Shown here: one piece after another, positions 45,000-55,800 of the stretch | Position numbering within the stretch: the stretch's first letter is position 1 | Layout: each line of letters starts with the position of its first letter | From: Cocos nucifera | Lineage: Eukaryota > Streptophyta > Magnoliopsida > Arecales > Arecaceae | DNA length: 64,000 bases | Reading direction: 5' to 3' | Assembly (NCBI GenBank): GCA_006176705.1 | Contig: QRFJ01000056.1 | Location: 2,914,679-2,978,678, forward strand | Notes under the pieces: model-generated | Databases searched by the model: none | What the model was told of the DNA's origin: nothing | The model's input: only the letters and a program-made list of their open reading frames with translations | Translations under genes and position numbers: made by a program

Positions 45000-45358
45000 C
45001 CAACTTTTTGCTCCGATGGAGGCCACGCCGTTTTTCCTCCCAAACGGACACAAAGATATCGTCCCACGGAATCCCAAAGGCGACAACTCGACGCCGCTCC
45101 AAAATAAAGTGGCCTTCGCTGTCACCCTTTCCTCGGAGGAGAGTATCCCTCTTAAAAACCCCCTTCTCTCTCCCCAACGCCCCCACCACCGCACCCAGCT
45201 CACGGCCAGTAGGTCCCACCCTCCCTAACTAAAAAAAGACCACCCTCCGTTCCGAATTTAAACCCCATCTCCGCTGCATCCTCCTCCTCCGTTCTTTAAT
45301 TCTTGTTCTTGTTTCCGTTGTACCCGTCTTGCCGTCGTGGAGATGAGCGTTGCCACCT
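45000..45358 (+). promoter_or_regulatory. Probable promoter and 5' leader of the DUF604-type gene
   Basis: The sequence changes from AT-rich to GC-rich here. GAATTTAAACCCC (45257) is the only AT-rich word near the expected TATA place, a weak candidate. CT-rich runs (45160-45190, 45275-45300) are usual in plant leaders. Confidence 0.4.
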
Positions 45359-45435
45359 ATGACCACCAGCACCACCGCCACGTCTCCCACAGCGAAGCCG
45401 ATGCTCAACACATCCTCCGCCGCCCCCGCTGCTAG
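45343..45435 (+). CDS. Upstream ORF overlapping the main start (30 codons)
   Basis: An ATG at 45343 precedes the proposed main start (45359) and opens a 30-codon frame ending TAG at 45433-45435, in a different phase. The peptide is His-rich in its first half. If translated, it would reduce initiation at 45359. Its context is GAGATGA (weak). It may be fortuitous. Confidence 0.35.
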   Translation: MSVATYDHQHHRHVSHSEADAQHILRRPRC

Positions 45436-47697
45436 CCGCCCCAACCGCCGCTGCTGCCCCCGCCCCCCTCGCCGCGGCGGTCCCGCAGCCTCCGTCGCCG
45501 CCGCCGTCGCCCTCCTCCTCGCTTCCTCCGCCTGGCTCTCCTCGTCTTCTCCTCCCTCTCCCCCTCCCCTGGCACCGCCTCCGCTCTGGGACACCTCCTC
45601 CTTCTCCTCGTCCTCCTCCGCTGCCGCCCCCTCCTCTCCCCAATTTCCCCCCTCCCCCTCTCCACGACTCCACGTCCCGCGCCTCTTCTCCCGGCTCCCC
45701 CTCCCTGGAGGACGACTCCGCCGCGCCGCTTTCCCTCCGCCATGTCGTCTTCGGCATCGCGGGCTCTGCCCAGCTCTGGCCGCGCCGCCGCGAGTTCCTC
45801 CACCTGTGGTGGCGGCCAGAGGCCATGCGCGGACACGTCTGGCTCGACGACCGGGTCCCCCGCCCCCAGAACGCCTCCCTCGCCCGCGCCCTGCCCCCCG
45901 GTTCGCGTCTCCGAGGACATCTCCCGCTTCCGCTACACTAACCCTACCGGCCACCCCTCGGGCCTCCGCATCTCCCGTATCGTCGCCGAGAGCTTCCGCC
46001 TCGGCCACCGTGGCGCCCGCTGGTTCGTGCTTGTCGACGACGACACCATCCTCTGCCCCGACAACCTCGTCGCGGTGCTCGGCAAGTATGACTGGACTGA
46101 GATGGTGTACATCGGGGGACCGTCGGAGAGCCACTCCGCCAACACCTACTTCAGCCATTCGATGGCCTTCGGCGGTGGGGGGATTGCCATCAGCTATCCG
46201 CTGGCCAAGGCCCTCACCAGGATGCAGGACGAGTGCCTCGAAAGGTACCCCAGGCTTTATGGGAGCGACGACCGCCTCCATGCCTGCATCTCGGAGCTTG
46301 GGGTCCCGCTCACCCGGGAGTATGGATTCCACCAGGTATATGTGCATTTCCCGACTTTCCATAATTTAATCTTCCGTGTGATAGTTTATTACATGTTTTG
46401 GTTTCCTTTCATCTTTTACGTCTTGAATGGTGATGAAACTTGCGGGTGTTGGACACGAAGTGTGATTTTTTTTCCCCCCTCCCCAATGAGAAACCTATTT
46501 TATTAGGTTATTAGATGATATTTTTGTTGTATTTCTGTGTGTTTTTATCTTGATTACTGTTATTCATATTTTTCATTGGTTTCTTATAAATTCTCAAAAT
46601 TTGCTCTTGCGAAATATTTATGATAAAGAAAGTTGCATTCCTTGGTCGAAATGTTTTCTAATAGTTTTTTTTTATAATGGACTCACTGTTTGTTACTGTT
46701 TTACTTTCACTGGTTTTGTACCTTCCTGTTCTTGCTATCAAAATCATTATTCAGTGTTCTGTTAACTGTTGCTGATTTGCACAATTTTTACATTGCCAAA
46801 TAAAATCCTTCTTATCAGATGACAAATGGCGTATAAATGCTTGGATCATAAACAGATGTGTTATTGCCAGTTTACTGCCAGTGGGTTCCAATCCATGTGT
46901 ATTTTTATCCTACCCTTATTTTTTTTCTTTGTTTTTTTTTGCAGTGGGATATTAGGGGGAATCCTCATGGCCTTTTGGCGGCTCACCCTATTGCTCCTTT
47001 CATCTCAATACACCATGTTGAAGCTGTGGATCCTATTTACCCTGGCTTGAGCTTACTTGAAAGCCTAAAGCTTTTTACCAAGGCTATGAAGACTGATCCC
47101 CAGAGTTTCTTGCAGCGTGCTATTTCTTATGACAGGAGGAAAAAGCTTACGTTCTCCATCTCATTGGGATATGTTGTTCAAGTGTTCCCTAACATTATTC
47201 TCCCGCGGGAGTTGGAACGTTCTGAGCAAACATACATTGCTTGGAACAGAATAGGTAACAGGAATGAGTTTGATTTTGATACAAGGGATGTTTATAGGTC
47301 GGTGTGCAAGAAGCCAGTTCTGTTTTTCTTGAATGATATTTGGAAGGATGGAAACATAACCATGGGTTCATACTTACGAGCTAAGAGAAAGGATGACCTT
47401 AAAAGGAAAGTTTTCTGCTTTCCCCGATCACCTCCTCTGCCTGACGTGGATGAAATTCAAGTACTGGGAAACCCATTGAGGAAAAATTGGCATTTGGTTT
47501 GTTCTATTCTTTTTTATACCCTTCTTTTATCCTTTGAAAAAGTTTATTATTGTGGCTTTTTAAATCACAACATGTTTTATGAACAGGTGCCAAGACGGTT
47601 GTGCTGTAAAGTAACTCAAAAAAGTACCGGGACTCTGAGGATGATTGTTAAACAATGTGAGCAGGGAACTTTTGGGTCAGCTGCTGATTCTTTATGA
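45359..47697 (+). CDS. DUF604-family (fringe-like, GT31-related) glycosyltransferase-like protein, exon 1 frame broken twice
   Basis: Exons: 45359-46335, 46945-47496, 47587-47697; about 545 residues if frames are corrected, near family size. The ATG at 45359 starts MTTSTTATSPTAKP. A signal anchor (AAAVALLLASSAWL) marks a type II Golgi membrane protein. A Pro/Ser-rich stem follows, then SLRHVVFGIAG, LHLWWRP, RVSEDISRFRYTNP, FVLVDDDTI (the DDD metal/nucleotide-sugar motif), YIGGPSE, SMAFGGGGIAIS, LYGSDDRLHACI, ELGVPLTREYGFHQ and, in exon 3, PRRLCCKV. These match plant DUF604 proteins. The acceptor and substrate are unknown. The anchor is in one frame, SLRHVVF in the next (shift within about 45545-45660, a C6 run at 45647) and RVSED in the third (shift at 45894-45901, C6G2). 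Each shift equals one extra base, so assembly error or a recent null allele is likely. Confidence 0.88.
46336..46944 (+). other. Intron 1 of the DUF604-type gene
   Basis: A 609-bp T-rich intron with donor CAG|GTATAT and acceptor TTTTTTTTTGCAG|TGG. It separates the codons for ...GFHQ and WDIRGNP, a junction expected in the family. It is phase 0. Confidence 0.9.
47497..47586 (+). other. Intron 2 of the DUF604-type gene (90 bp, in frame)
   Basis: Donor TTG|GTTTGT and acceptor GAACAG|GTGCC. It is needed to join KNWHL to VPRRLCC as in relatives. Its length is a multiple of three with no stop, so retention would insert 30 hydrophobic residues without truncation. At 90 bp it is near the lower size limit for plant introns. 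Confidence 0.75.
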
Positions 47698-48400
47698 CAA
47701 CTGAGGGAAAGGTGGCATGCTCATCATCTCTCCAAACATGACAGCTTGGGTATGAAGTTTGTTATGGACAGAAGGCTCATTTTGCATGTGGTTCAACTAT
47801 TTCATCTCATTTATGAAGCTGGCCTTTGACTGATTGGAGCACTCAGCATTTTGGAGGCAACGTTTACAAACTTTATTTGGTATTTGAGGTAATTCCTAAT
47901 TTTCTAGGTATACAGTCGATTGAGGAACTCATCTTCCATTTGTTAGGCATGAGAAATATTCTTTGCCTTCAAATTTTGTTCAGAAGGCGTTCCATCATAA
48001 TCTGATTATCAAATCAGTGAGTAGGCACATACTTATAACCTCTTTCTCTTGTTGATATAATCAATGTCCAGATACTTAACTCTCTTTATTTTAAAGAACG
48101 GGTATGATGGCCCTCGATGCCTACAATTTCTTATACCTTTATTTCTCCTATGTTTGATTTTCATGATAAATTGGATCATAGATGGTTTGACTCTAATGGA
48201 GATGCGACTAGCGAAACTATAAATGTTAACGAGACCGGAAATGAAGTTTAGCAGAAGTGTTAATGTTTTATGTATTTCCTGATTTAGTATTTATCATGAA
48301 TATACATGGAGATGTAACATATATGCTTCCCCAGGATATGAAATATTCAATGATCATGTAATGTCGATATTTGGAAGTCTATCTCATTAATAAAAAAGGC
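47698..48400 (+). other. Likely 3' untranslated region of the DUF604-type gene
   Basis: T-rich, non-coding sequence after the TGA at 47695. An AATAAA at 48389-48394 is a reasonable poly(A) signal. The transcript end is not otherwise visible. Confidence 0.45.
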
Positions 48401-51400
48401 TGAGTTCTCCGTGTTTTTCAGTTCTGAACTGAACATGTGACAAGGAATGATTTTGCATTAATATGTATTAACTTGATCTAAAATTTTATTTAACACTAAT
48501 TATAATAGAAAATCATGTTTCTGGAAACTTTGTTTGCAATAGTTTCCTTTGAAATGTGTAACAACTCCAATGAGAGGTTACCTCGTTGTAATTTTCAGGT
48601 TATTGTCTCATCAAGTATATGCAATCCTCTTTGTTGTGATGCCACAACTGTATTCCTTTTCCACCTGTGTCATGTGTATCTAGATATGAGTAGGCTGCCC
48701 TAAATTGGTTTTAGGGTTCCTGCCATGCTGTGTAAAGGTTCAAGATGCCAGTTTAGAATTAAAATTGCTAAGTTCTTCTATGAAATTTCCATATAACTGA
48801 GTATCATCAAACCCAAGATGTCCCCAACTTTCTTTGGTTTTGACCTTTCATTGTAATTATATATGCAATGAAATTATATAATGTACATTCAAGACATAAC
48901 TCATTCAGTTTGTCAGTGCATGAGAAGCCCTAGTTATTAAAGAAAATGTTTCTTGATTGTCAGTGTCTGAATTCAAGTGTTCTAATTGCTGAAAAAAAGG
49001 ACTATTTTCCATGCTGAAGGTTCCATTTGGAAGTTGAAATACTAATAAGTGAATTTAGTGGGATATTAAATTTGTTATTATATAGTTGAAGAGTTGGGCT
49101 GTTGCATGTAAGCATGTGTCATCTATGTGACATCTATTGCTCTGTTGTTGAAATGGATTATATATGAAAACGATTGGGCTATTGCATGTAAATATTGGAG
49201 ACAATCTATGGTTTGAACATGGGTAATACAATGGTCAAAAAAATAATTAAGAAGAAAAAAAGATGGCAGGTGGTACGAGTTTTTTCACCTCTTGAAACAT
49301 AACCAATCTAAAACACCAGATAATATCACAATTAGGAGAAAGGGTATGGTTGTTGTAGACGGTTCTCATCTTAGTTGCCTAAAGCAGGAGCAAGTGTAGG
49401 AATGGACTTCAGTTTGGTCGTAGGGTAGCAGATGCCTCCAAAAAACCTTAGAATAATGAAACATTGAGGAAGTGGGTGCAGGGATGGGTTTCCAAAGGTG
49501 GTGCAACACTCTAAGTAGGACTTTCTTGCTACTAAGGTTTTTACTCTTATAGTTTCTGATGATGGATAAGGTTATAAATTGTTCTGGCTTGGTAACAGAG
49601 AAAAACACTTTCAAGAATAGGGACAAAGTCATTGGTCAAGATGCTTCTGGATAGCTGATAACATTAATGAACAAAGTCTTACTCTTGCTTGATTGTATGT
49701 TTTCATTGTTAGTTTTTCTGGAATCTCAGTTGAGAAGCACAATAAATAATATCTTTGGGATATTATTGGGGAGTGTCATGACTTGAAACCTGATTTTGCC
49801 AAGTCGCGAGTCTGATAACAATTTCAATGCATTAACAGCCTGATTTCTCAATTTATTCTCTTGGAAGCACAAATATATCAGTTGAAACTTCGAGGCAAGT
49901 AAGTGTACAATAAATGCCCATTTATTCAAACAGAGCAATGGCAAATCTCATCCAAATTTATTTATTTTTACAGTACATAACCTTTAAGCTGGACCAAGAT
50001 CCACTTCATTCCATCTTCTCATGATACACAAATTAGTCCATTGTACACACATTTTCCATCCTTTGTTATAGTTTTATTACAACACTCTCTTTATTCCTAA
50101 TACAATAGTAATCTATAACCCACCTTACCTTATAATACAACCCCAATATGATAATAGGTCTTTGAAGTAGGCCTTGATATGCACACCCAAAATACCTTTC
50201 AACTTCTATAAGCTAAGCCAACTAGTCCTTCATTCTAAAATTTGATAAATAAGTGGTTGAACTACATAGCTCAGTGAGTGGTGAAATATAGGGAACAATA
50301 TAGTATCACAAATATAAAACAATGGAAGTATTAAGTATTCATGCCTATTAAAACTCAGTTAGTCAATAACAATATCTTAAAAGAGGTATTGAATAACTAC
50401 ATTTATTAATGTAGCTTTGTTTTGATATACTTGAATGCTTTTGAACAATTAGTATCACAAAATATTTCTTTTGTGCAAAATTGTGAAAAATACTTGTTTG
50501 AGGAATACTAAGATATACGTAGAAACACTTTAATACACTAGAACACTTAAAAATGCTTGAATACATTGAAAACTTTAAATATTTATTATGATCATTTCAA
50601 TACCAACTGTGCAGTAAGCAACTAGAATACCATGGTCATGTGTGCACTGATCAATAGGCTTATTAGCTAAGGATCACTTTCACCAAATAGAAGAGGAAGA
50701 GGAGAGAAATTGATAGAGATAGAAGGAAAAGCGGGAGGAGGAAAGAAGGAAATCCGGCCAAACCTGGCTCTTTTCTTCGGACGGAAAAATCACATACCCC
50801 ATTGGTTTATGAATGACCTAAAAGGTCACATTATATAAACTAATTAACAGCCAACCTTAATTTTGAGTCTGATTAGGAGTCAATTACATCATCCAATAAC
50901 TTTTCTCAAATTCCCTCAATGCCCCAACTAGTTAGCCACTTGTGTGGTACTCATAATGACCCCTAATGACCTGTGGTATTGTAGCACAGAACTGATCATG
51001 CTATATTGATATGAACAGTAACAAATCCCTTAATTTAATCAAAATACTCTCCCTAAACTATCCTTAAACTCAATTAAATGCCAAAGACATGATTTTTTCT
51101 GAATCATTCAAATATATTTTAGATTTTGTTTTGCTCCTACAAAGCACCCATTGGATGGATGTTATCCAAATACACCTTCATAAATTGATGACCATGGGAT
51201 TTCAACCCCTCACTGCTCGGATTGATGATTAGAAAGCCTTTTAGGCTGATTCTTCCTTGGTCCTCCCTTAGACCTTGAAAGCCTCTGTTCAATAACAATT
51301 GCATCACATGTATAATTTGATTGCCTAGAATTGGTTCACATGTTCAGTAAATAATTCATTTAATCTTCCAGATGGAGCATCTACATCTCCTTGGTGATGT

Positions 51401-52044
51401 GAACCATCCTAGTCATAATGATGGTGAGCTTCGAGTCATTAACCAAATCTCATAATGTATTGATTTTAAAATTATCTAGAGAGATGGAAATTGATTAAAA
51501 GAGTGTGGCCAAGCTTTTCTGAATAAAGATATAGGTATGCGAATTGGGCTGTGATTGCACAATAAAATCTTTGAGAATCAGAAGACAATTAACAATGCCA
51601 CACTCTTCATATTACTTTATCCTGAACCTAGGAAGAGCATCAAGAAACAAGTAAACATGGTAGATGCTCATAAACTTTACTATCCTTTATTGTAGGAGCA
51701 ACTCCTTGTTCATATGCACATAATATTGAAGTTGGGTGGAAGACCTTGAAGTAACATTAAATGAGTCCAGAAAAGTTGAAAGGGCGTCCTTTACTGCAGA
51801 TGTGTGTTACAACACCTTTGAGTTTCTTGATGAAAATTGTAAAACTAAAATGAGTTGCACAAATGGACTTGGAGTAGGGTAGGACAAATTTTGAAGATCA
51901 AGACTAAGTGTTTTAAGCAGGATACATAGGCATGGTTGGTTAAGGTGGGTTGGTTGATGAAGGTGAGCATAACTTGTTCAATGGAACTGGAATGAGTTGG
52001 GTTTTGATGGGTGATATGAGGTGGGTTTGGATTGGTAGGATTGG
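48401..52044. other. Intergenic, no gene seen
   Basis: AT-rich sequence with only short frames (under 90 codons), none with a recognisable domain. No LTR edges, rRNA or tRNA folds were noticed. Purine-rich stretches lie at 50690-50760. Confidence 0.6.
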
Positions 52045-52356
52045 TTAAATTTTGTTGTTGGGATGAATTGTGCCTAGTTGTGTAGGGTGATCATAGGTTA
52101 CTGGAGGTAAGATGAATTGTCTTAAGAGGGACAGAGTAAGTTGGGTTTGGATGGCTAGGGCTAATTTTGTTGAAACTGTTGTAATTAGTTGAGCTTGGAA
52201 CTTTTGCCAAGTATGATAACATTCGGTTATTGGATTGTTGCAACTTTGACTTTGTTGGGCATAATAACCTGTGTTTTGGTTGGTGACTTGGGTTGGGGAA
52301 GTATGAGGAGTAGTGGTTTTGTTGTTTAGATTGGACTGATGTAGGTTCCAGAGCAA
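52045..52356 (-). pseudogene. Possible gag-like remnant (Gln/Asn/Thr-rich, knuckle-like)
   Basis: A 103-codon minus frame with a Gln/Asn/Thr-rich composition and the segment YYAQQSQSCNNPITECYH. It faintly resembles the zinc knuckle and following Gln-rich stretch of copia-type gag, with Cys and His partly lost. Neighbouring minus frame 52664-52419 is Leu/Thr-rich with no family. The call is speculative. Confidence 0.22.
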
Positions 52357-52690
52357 GATGGATTATATACGAACGTGTGGTGGATTAAATAAAGGTAGAT
52401 GTTTGTATGTAGTTGAAACTAGTTGGTTGGAAATAAAGGGGTTGTGGTGAGTTCAGTTGTTAGGAATAGGGTGAATAGAATAGGTTTGATAAAGGCAGTC
52501 GCTACTAGATCAGGAAGGGTGTGGAGAGAGAGATGTAGCAAAAGGGTGACCTTGCATGCATGCTTCTCAAGAAGATGTGGAATGGCTATGATCATTAGCT
52601 TACTTTCAGCTGCTTGAGCTAATAAGGTTGGTTGTTTTCTGCTATGAATTACGGTCACAGTCATTGCTTTTTTTTCTTGAAATATCCTAG

Positions 52691-52816
52691 ATTAAATTCC
52701 TCATGGATGTATTATTACGATGATTTAGAAATTCCGAAAAAAGCAGAATTAACGTGGTCTGACATTGACCTAGAAGCTCTCAGAAAAGGTTGGCCTAATT
52801 TGCAACTACCACAAAG
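52691..52816 (+). other. Exon-like segment of unknown identity
   Basis: Bases 52691-52816 (126 bp) lie between an acceptor-like TTTTTTTTCTTGAAATATCC-TAG and a perfect donor CAAAG|GTGAGT. In one frame they code for 41 ordinary, protein-like residues (YYYDDLEIPKKAELTWSDID, then LEALRKGWPNLQLP). The composition is unlike the low-complexity neighbours. No matching exons were found on either side. It could be a captured or relic exon. Confidence 0.35.
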
Positions 52817-55800
52817 GTGAGTAGAAAAATATACATATTCCCAAGCAATTGCCTGTTTGAAGAAATTAAATGCAAGAACAGCATGCAAGGATGAATTCTG
52901 GAAGGTTTGTATTTATTTGAGCAGATCGTTCATATCGATAATGAGCTAATGTTCTATCGTCACGTGGGATTAAAATTAGTGGTTTGATCAGAATGGAGAA
53001 GCCATGTCAACAGGATTTATCCAATATAAGGATCCAAACTCCAGCTTTCAGGAATGTTAACTAGTCGCATGATTGTCACTGTAGGAAGACATCAAGAAGA
53101 GGTAGATTTCTGATTATATTGTGGTTAATTTAGAACTCAAATTTATGATGGTTTGAATGGGTTATGGAGTGACCATTGGTGATATGCGGTTTGCTAGCCA
53201 GAGGGATGGTTGATTCTGATCCTTAATGAGACATTTTTATTTCAAGGATAAGATCTTCATGCAACAGACTTAGTAGATAACAGTGGATGAATGACATCAT
53301 ATATCAGGGGGAATGTTAAGATACTTCCTTCTGTGCGAGTTAAAAAGGTGGAGAGCCAGCTCAAGTTTATTCCTGACTGGTGACTCAAACTGCAAGTGGG
53401 AAGCAATTATACAGCTTGATATGGGGGTGTTGGGATTCAAGAAATGAATCAATTTAGAATTTCTGAATAAATTGCAGTAAGAAATAAAATGCTGAGCAAA
53501 TGTTTTTGAGTGGTGAATCACCAAAGAAGCTTGGAGCCAAGATCTCAGCAAATGTTGAGCAAACGAAGTTGAGTCTCCTACAAAATTCTGTTGCCAAGAT
53601 GAATGGTTAGATGGACTATAGTATGCCTCCTATATCCTAGTGGTTACCTGTTTCAGATCAGTTGTTTGAAATGAACCATTGTTCTTCTCAAAATATGGCA
53701 CCTATATCCATGCAGAGTGTAAAAGAAAGAATTTTTTTTGGATAAAGCAGAAAGAATATAATTTTGTTTTTGGTGAAGCAGGAAGAATATTTTTTAAGAA
53801 TCTTTGCAAGATAATGAAGACATCAAGCTTGGAGTCTAGAAATATGAACATATCAAGACCTTGCGAATCAGGAGCCAGATTATGCATCTGAAACACTAAC
53901 TTTTAATGATACAAAATAATGTTAAGATAAGGAAAGCAAAATAACAGAATACCAAGAGGCATAATGGAAAGGTAATATCTGCCAACTTCCTTGTCAATAC
54001 CCAGTTAATACTTCCAGCTTCATGAGGTTTTGCTCAAGTGCCTAAATTTAGCACCAAGATTTTATGGATACATCTACATTTTCTCACTGTAGAAAGTTCA
54101 TGGAATCAACATTTGAAAACTAGAAAAATTCAATTAATTCATCATGTAAAATATTGAGTACATTAGTGTATATACAGGTTCCTATTTCTTGATGATTCCT
54201 TCTGCTATATAAACTGTTTAATACAGATAGAGTTCTCCCTGTTTCTTGATTTCAAAAATCTACTTTAGATTATGAGAGCCAAACATCAACTTTAATGCCC
54301 TTAGGACCCTAGAGTACTCGGTAAAATGCAAATATCTTAGTTGCATGTTTATCCACCCCTATTTGGTGCAAATGAATATATATGCATCAGCATACATCAA
54401 TATGTGTGCAAATTCCAAGATTACCTTTTCGGAAAATGAATCCCGGCAAGAATCACATAAATTTAGAAGTTTTGACTTTTGCAAGCTTTTCTGGGTTTGA
54501 GGAAGTTTTCTTATAGTATTTCTATGGAGATGGTAGAAAATGATTGGTTAAGCATGGTCTGCCAAAATGTGCTTAATCTTGTAGGGAGAATCCAATGAGG
54601 TGGAAAGTGTCTTCTGGTGTTGATAGGGAAGGTTTTTTATCATTTTAAACCTACGTTATTGTGGTAATTTGGGGGTAGCTCGATGTGCAATAAACGTATG
54701 CAATGATAAATAGGTGGTCTAACACACCCTGGCAAATGGATGTATGAAATCAAAATGGTGCAAAGTTTTAATAATGCACTGAATAAAGGGCTGCAGGGAA
54801 TTTGAACTGATTCGTTGGTGCTCAATCTCTGGTGAAATTAGTAAACCCCAGGTAATCCTTACCTTGATTTGTTTGTTTCCAATGCTACATGATTATATAA
54901 ATAATAAGGTTTTACGAGACATTCCTCAGGGGTCTGTACTTTGAATATGTACCCAAGAGTAGCCTCTCTCTCACTTGAGTCTTAGTTTGGAATTTGACAT
55001 TTTTGATATTATGATTCCTTTGCTTATGAGGTTCCACGGGATGTTTGGTAAGAGAAATTTACTCAAGATTTTGCTGAAAAATCTTTTTTCCCAAAATCAA
55101 AAAAAGAAAAAAAAAGAAGAAGGTTGAAAATATGTTGCCATCAACCATCTAGACTTTTCAACTAACAAAGCCATGCTGTCTGAACCAGGAACTGAGGCAC
55201 AGTTCTTAAGTGTCAATGCCCAGCCCAGTGTGGATATGTGTGAAGTATGTTAGTGTTACGCTACAAATAAAATCCTGCATGCATCATGGCTGTTCATCAA
55301 ACAGTTAATTGTGTGGTTATGCTTGATTGACTAGTGGGCTGAATACATCAAGAAGTGAGTGCTGGAACAAGAATTTGGATTAGGTGTGGCAACCTTATCA
55401 TAGAAAAGTTTGGCTGTTGGTTACTCAACAATCATGTTCATGCACCTTTGTTAGGTCTAGGATTAAGCATTTTGCCTTTGGGATTTGGAAGTGAAGCTTA
55501 ACATAATCAAATCGAGTTGTTTAAAAAGGTTTGGTTGGTGTGCAGGTGAAATAAGAGCAGCATGGTAAGTCTCAGTAAAATCAGAGAATATAAATCATCA
55601 AAAAATTTGAGTCGGATTATGTTCTCTGAATAAAATGGGTTCAGCTTCAAGAATGATTCTACTTTGTGGTTGCATTTGATCTTTCCACAAGATGATTCAT
55701 CTGAAATTATGGGAATCTGATTTATCCAAAACTTTCCGGCAAGATGCGGTTCATGGTCTTGGGTCTGATTTCGGTCATATTGGGCCTTATTCTGGCTGTG

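Noticed and set aside
45229..46362. Long minus-strand frames opposite exon 1 (377, 176 and 162 codons)
   Set aside because: They are shadows of GC-rich coding sequence on the plus strand, with Gly/Arg/Glu-rich low-complexity translations and no domain.
45350..46369. 339-codon plus frame through the whole of exon 1
   Set aside because: Only its first part (signal anchor) is in the true frame; after about 45650 it runs in the wrong phase, and the conserved family motifs are in the other two frames.
45742..46506. ATG at 45742 as the start of the DUF604-type protein
   Set aside because: The first 50 residues from this ATG are out-of-frame low-complexity sequence. The conserved SLRHVVF segment lies in another frame over the same bases, so the start is an artefact of the frame break at 45894-45901.
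50363..50566. Small minus-strand frame rich in Ser/Cys/Tyr
   Set aside because: AT-rich intergenic sequence with no start context, relatives or splice support.
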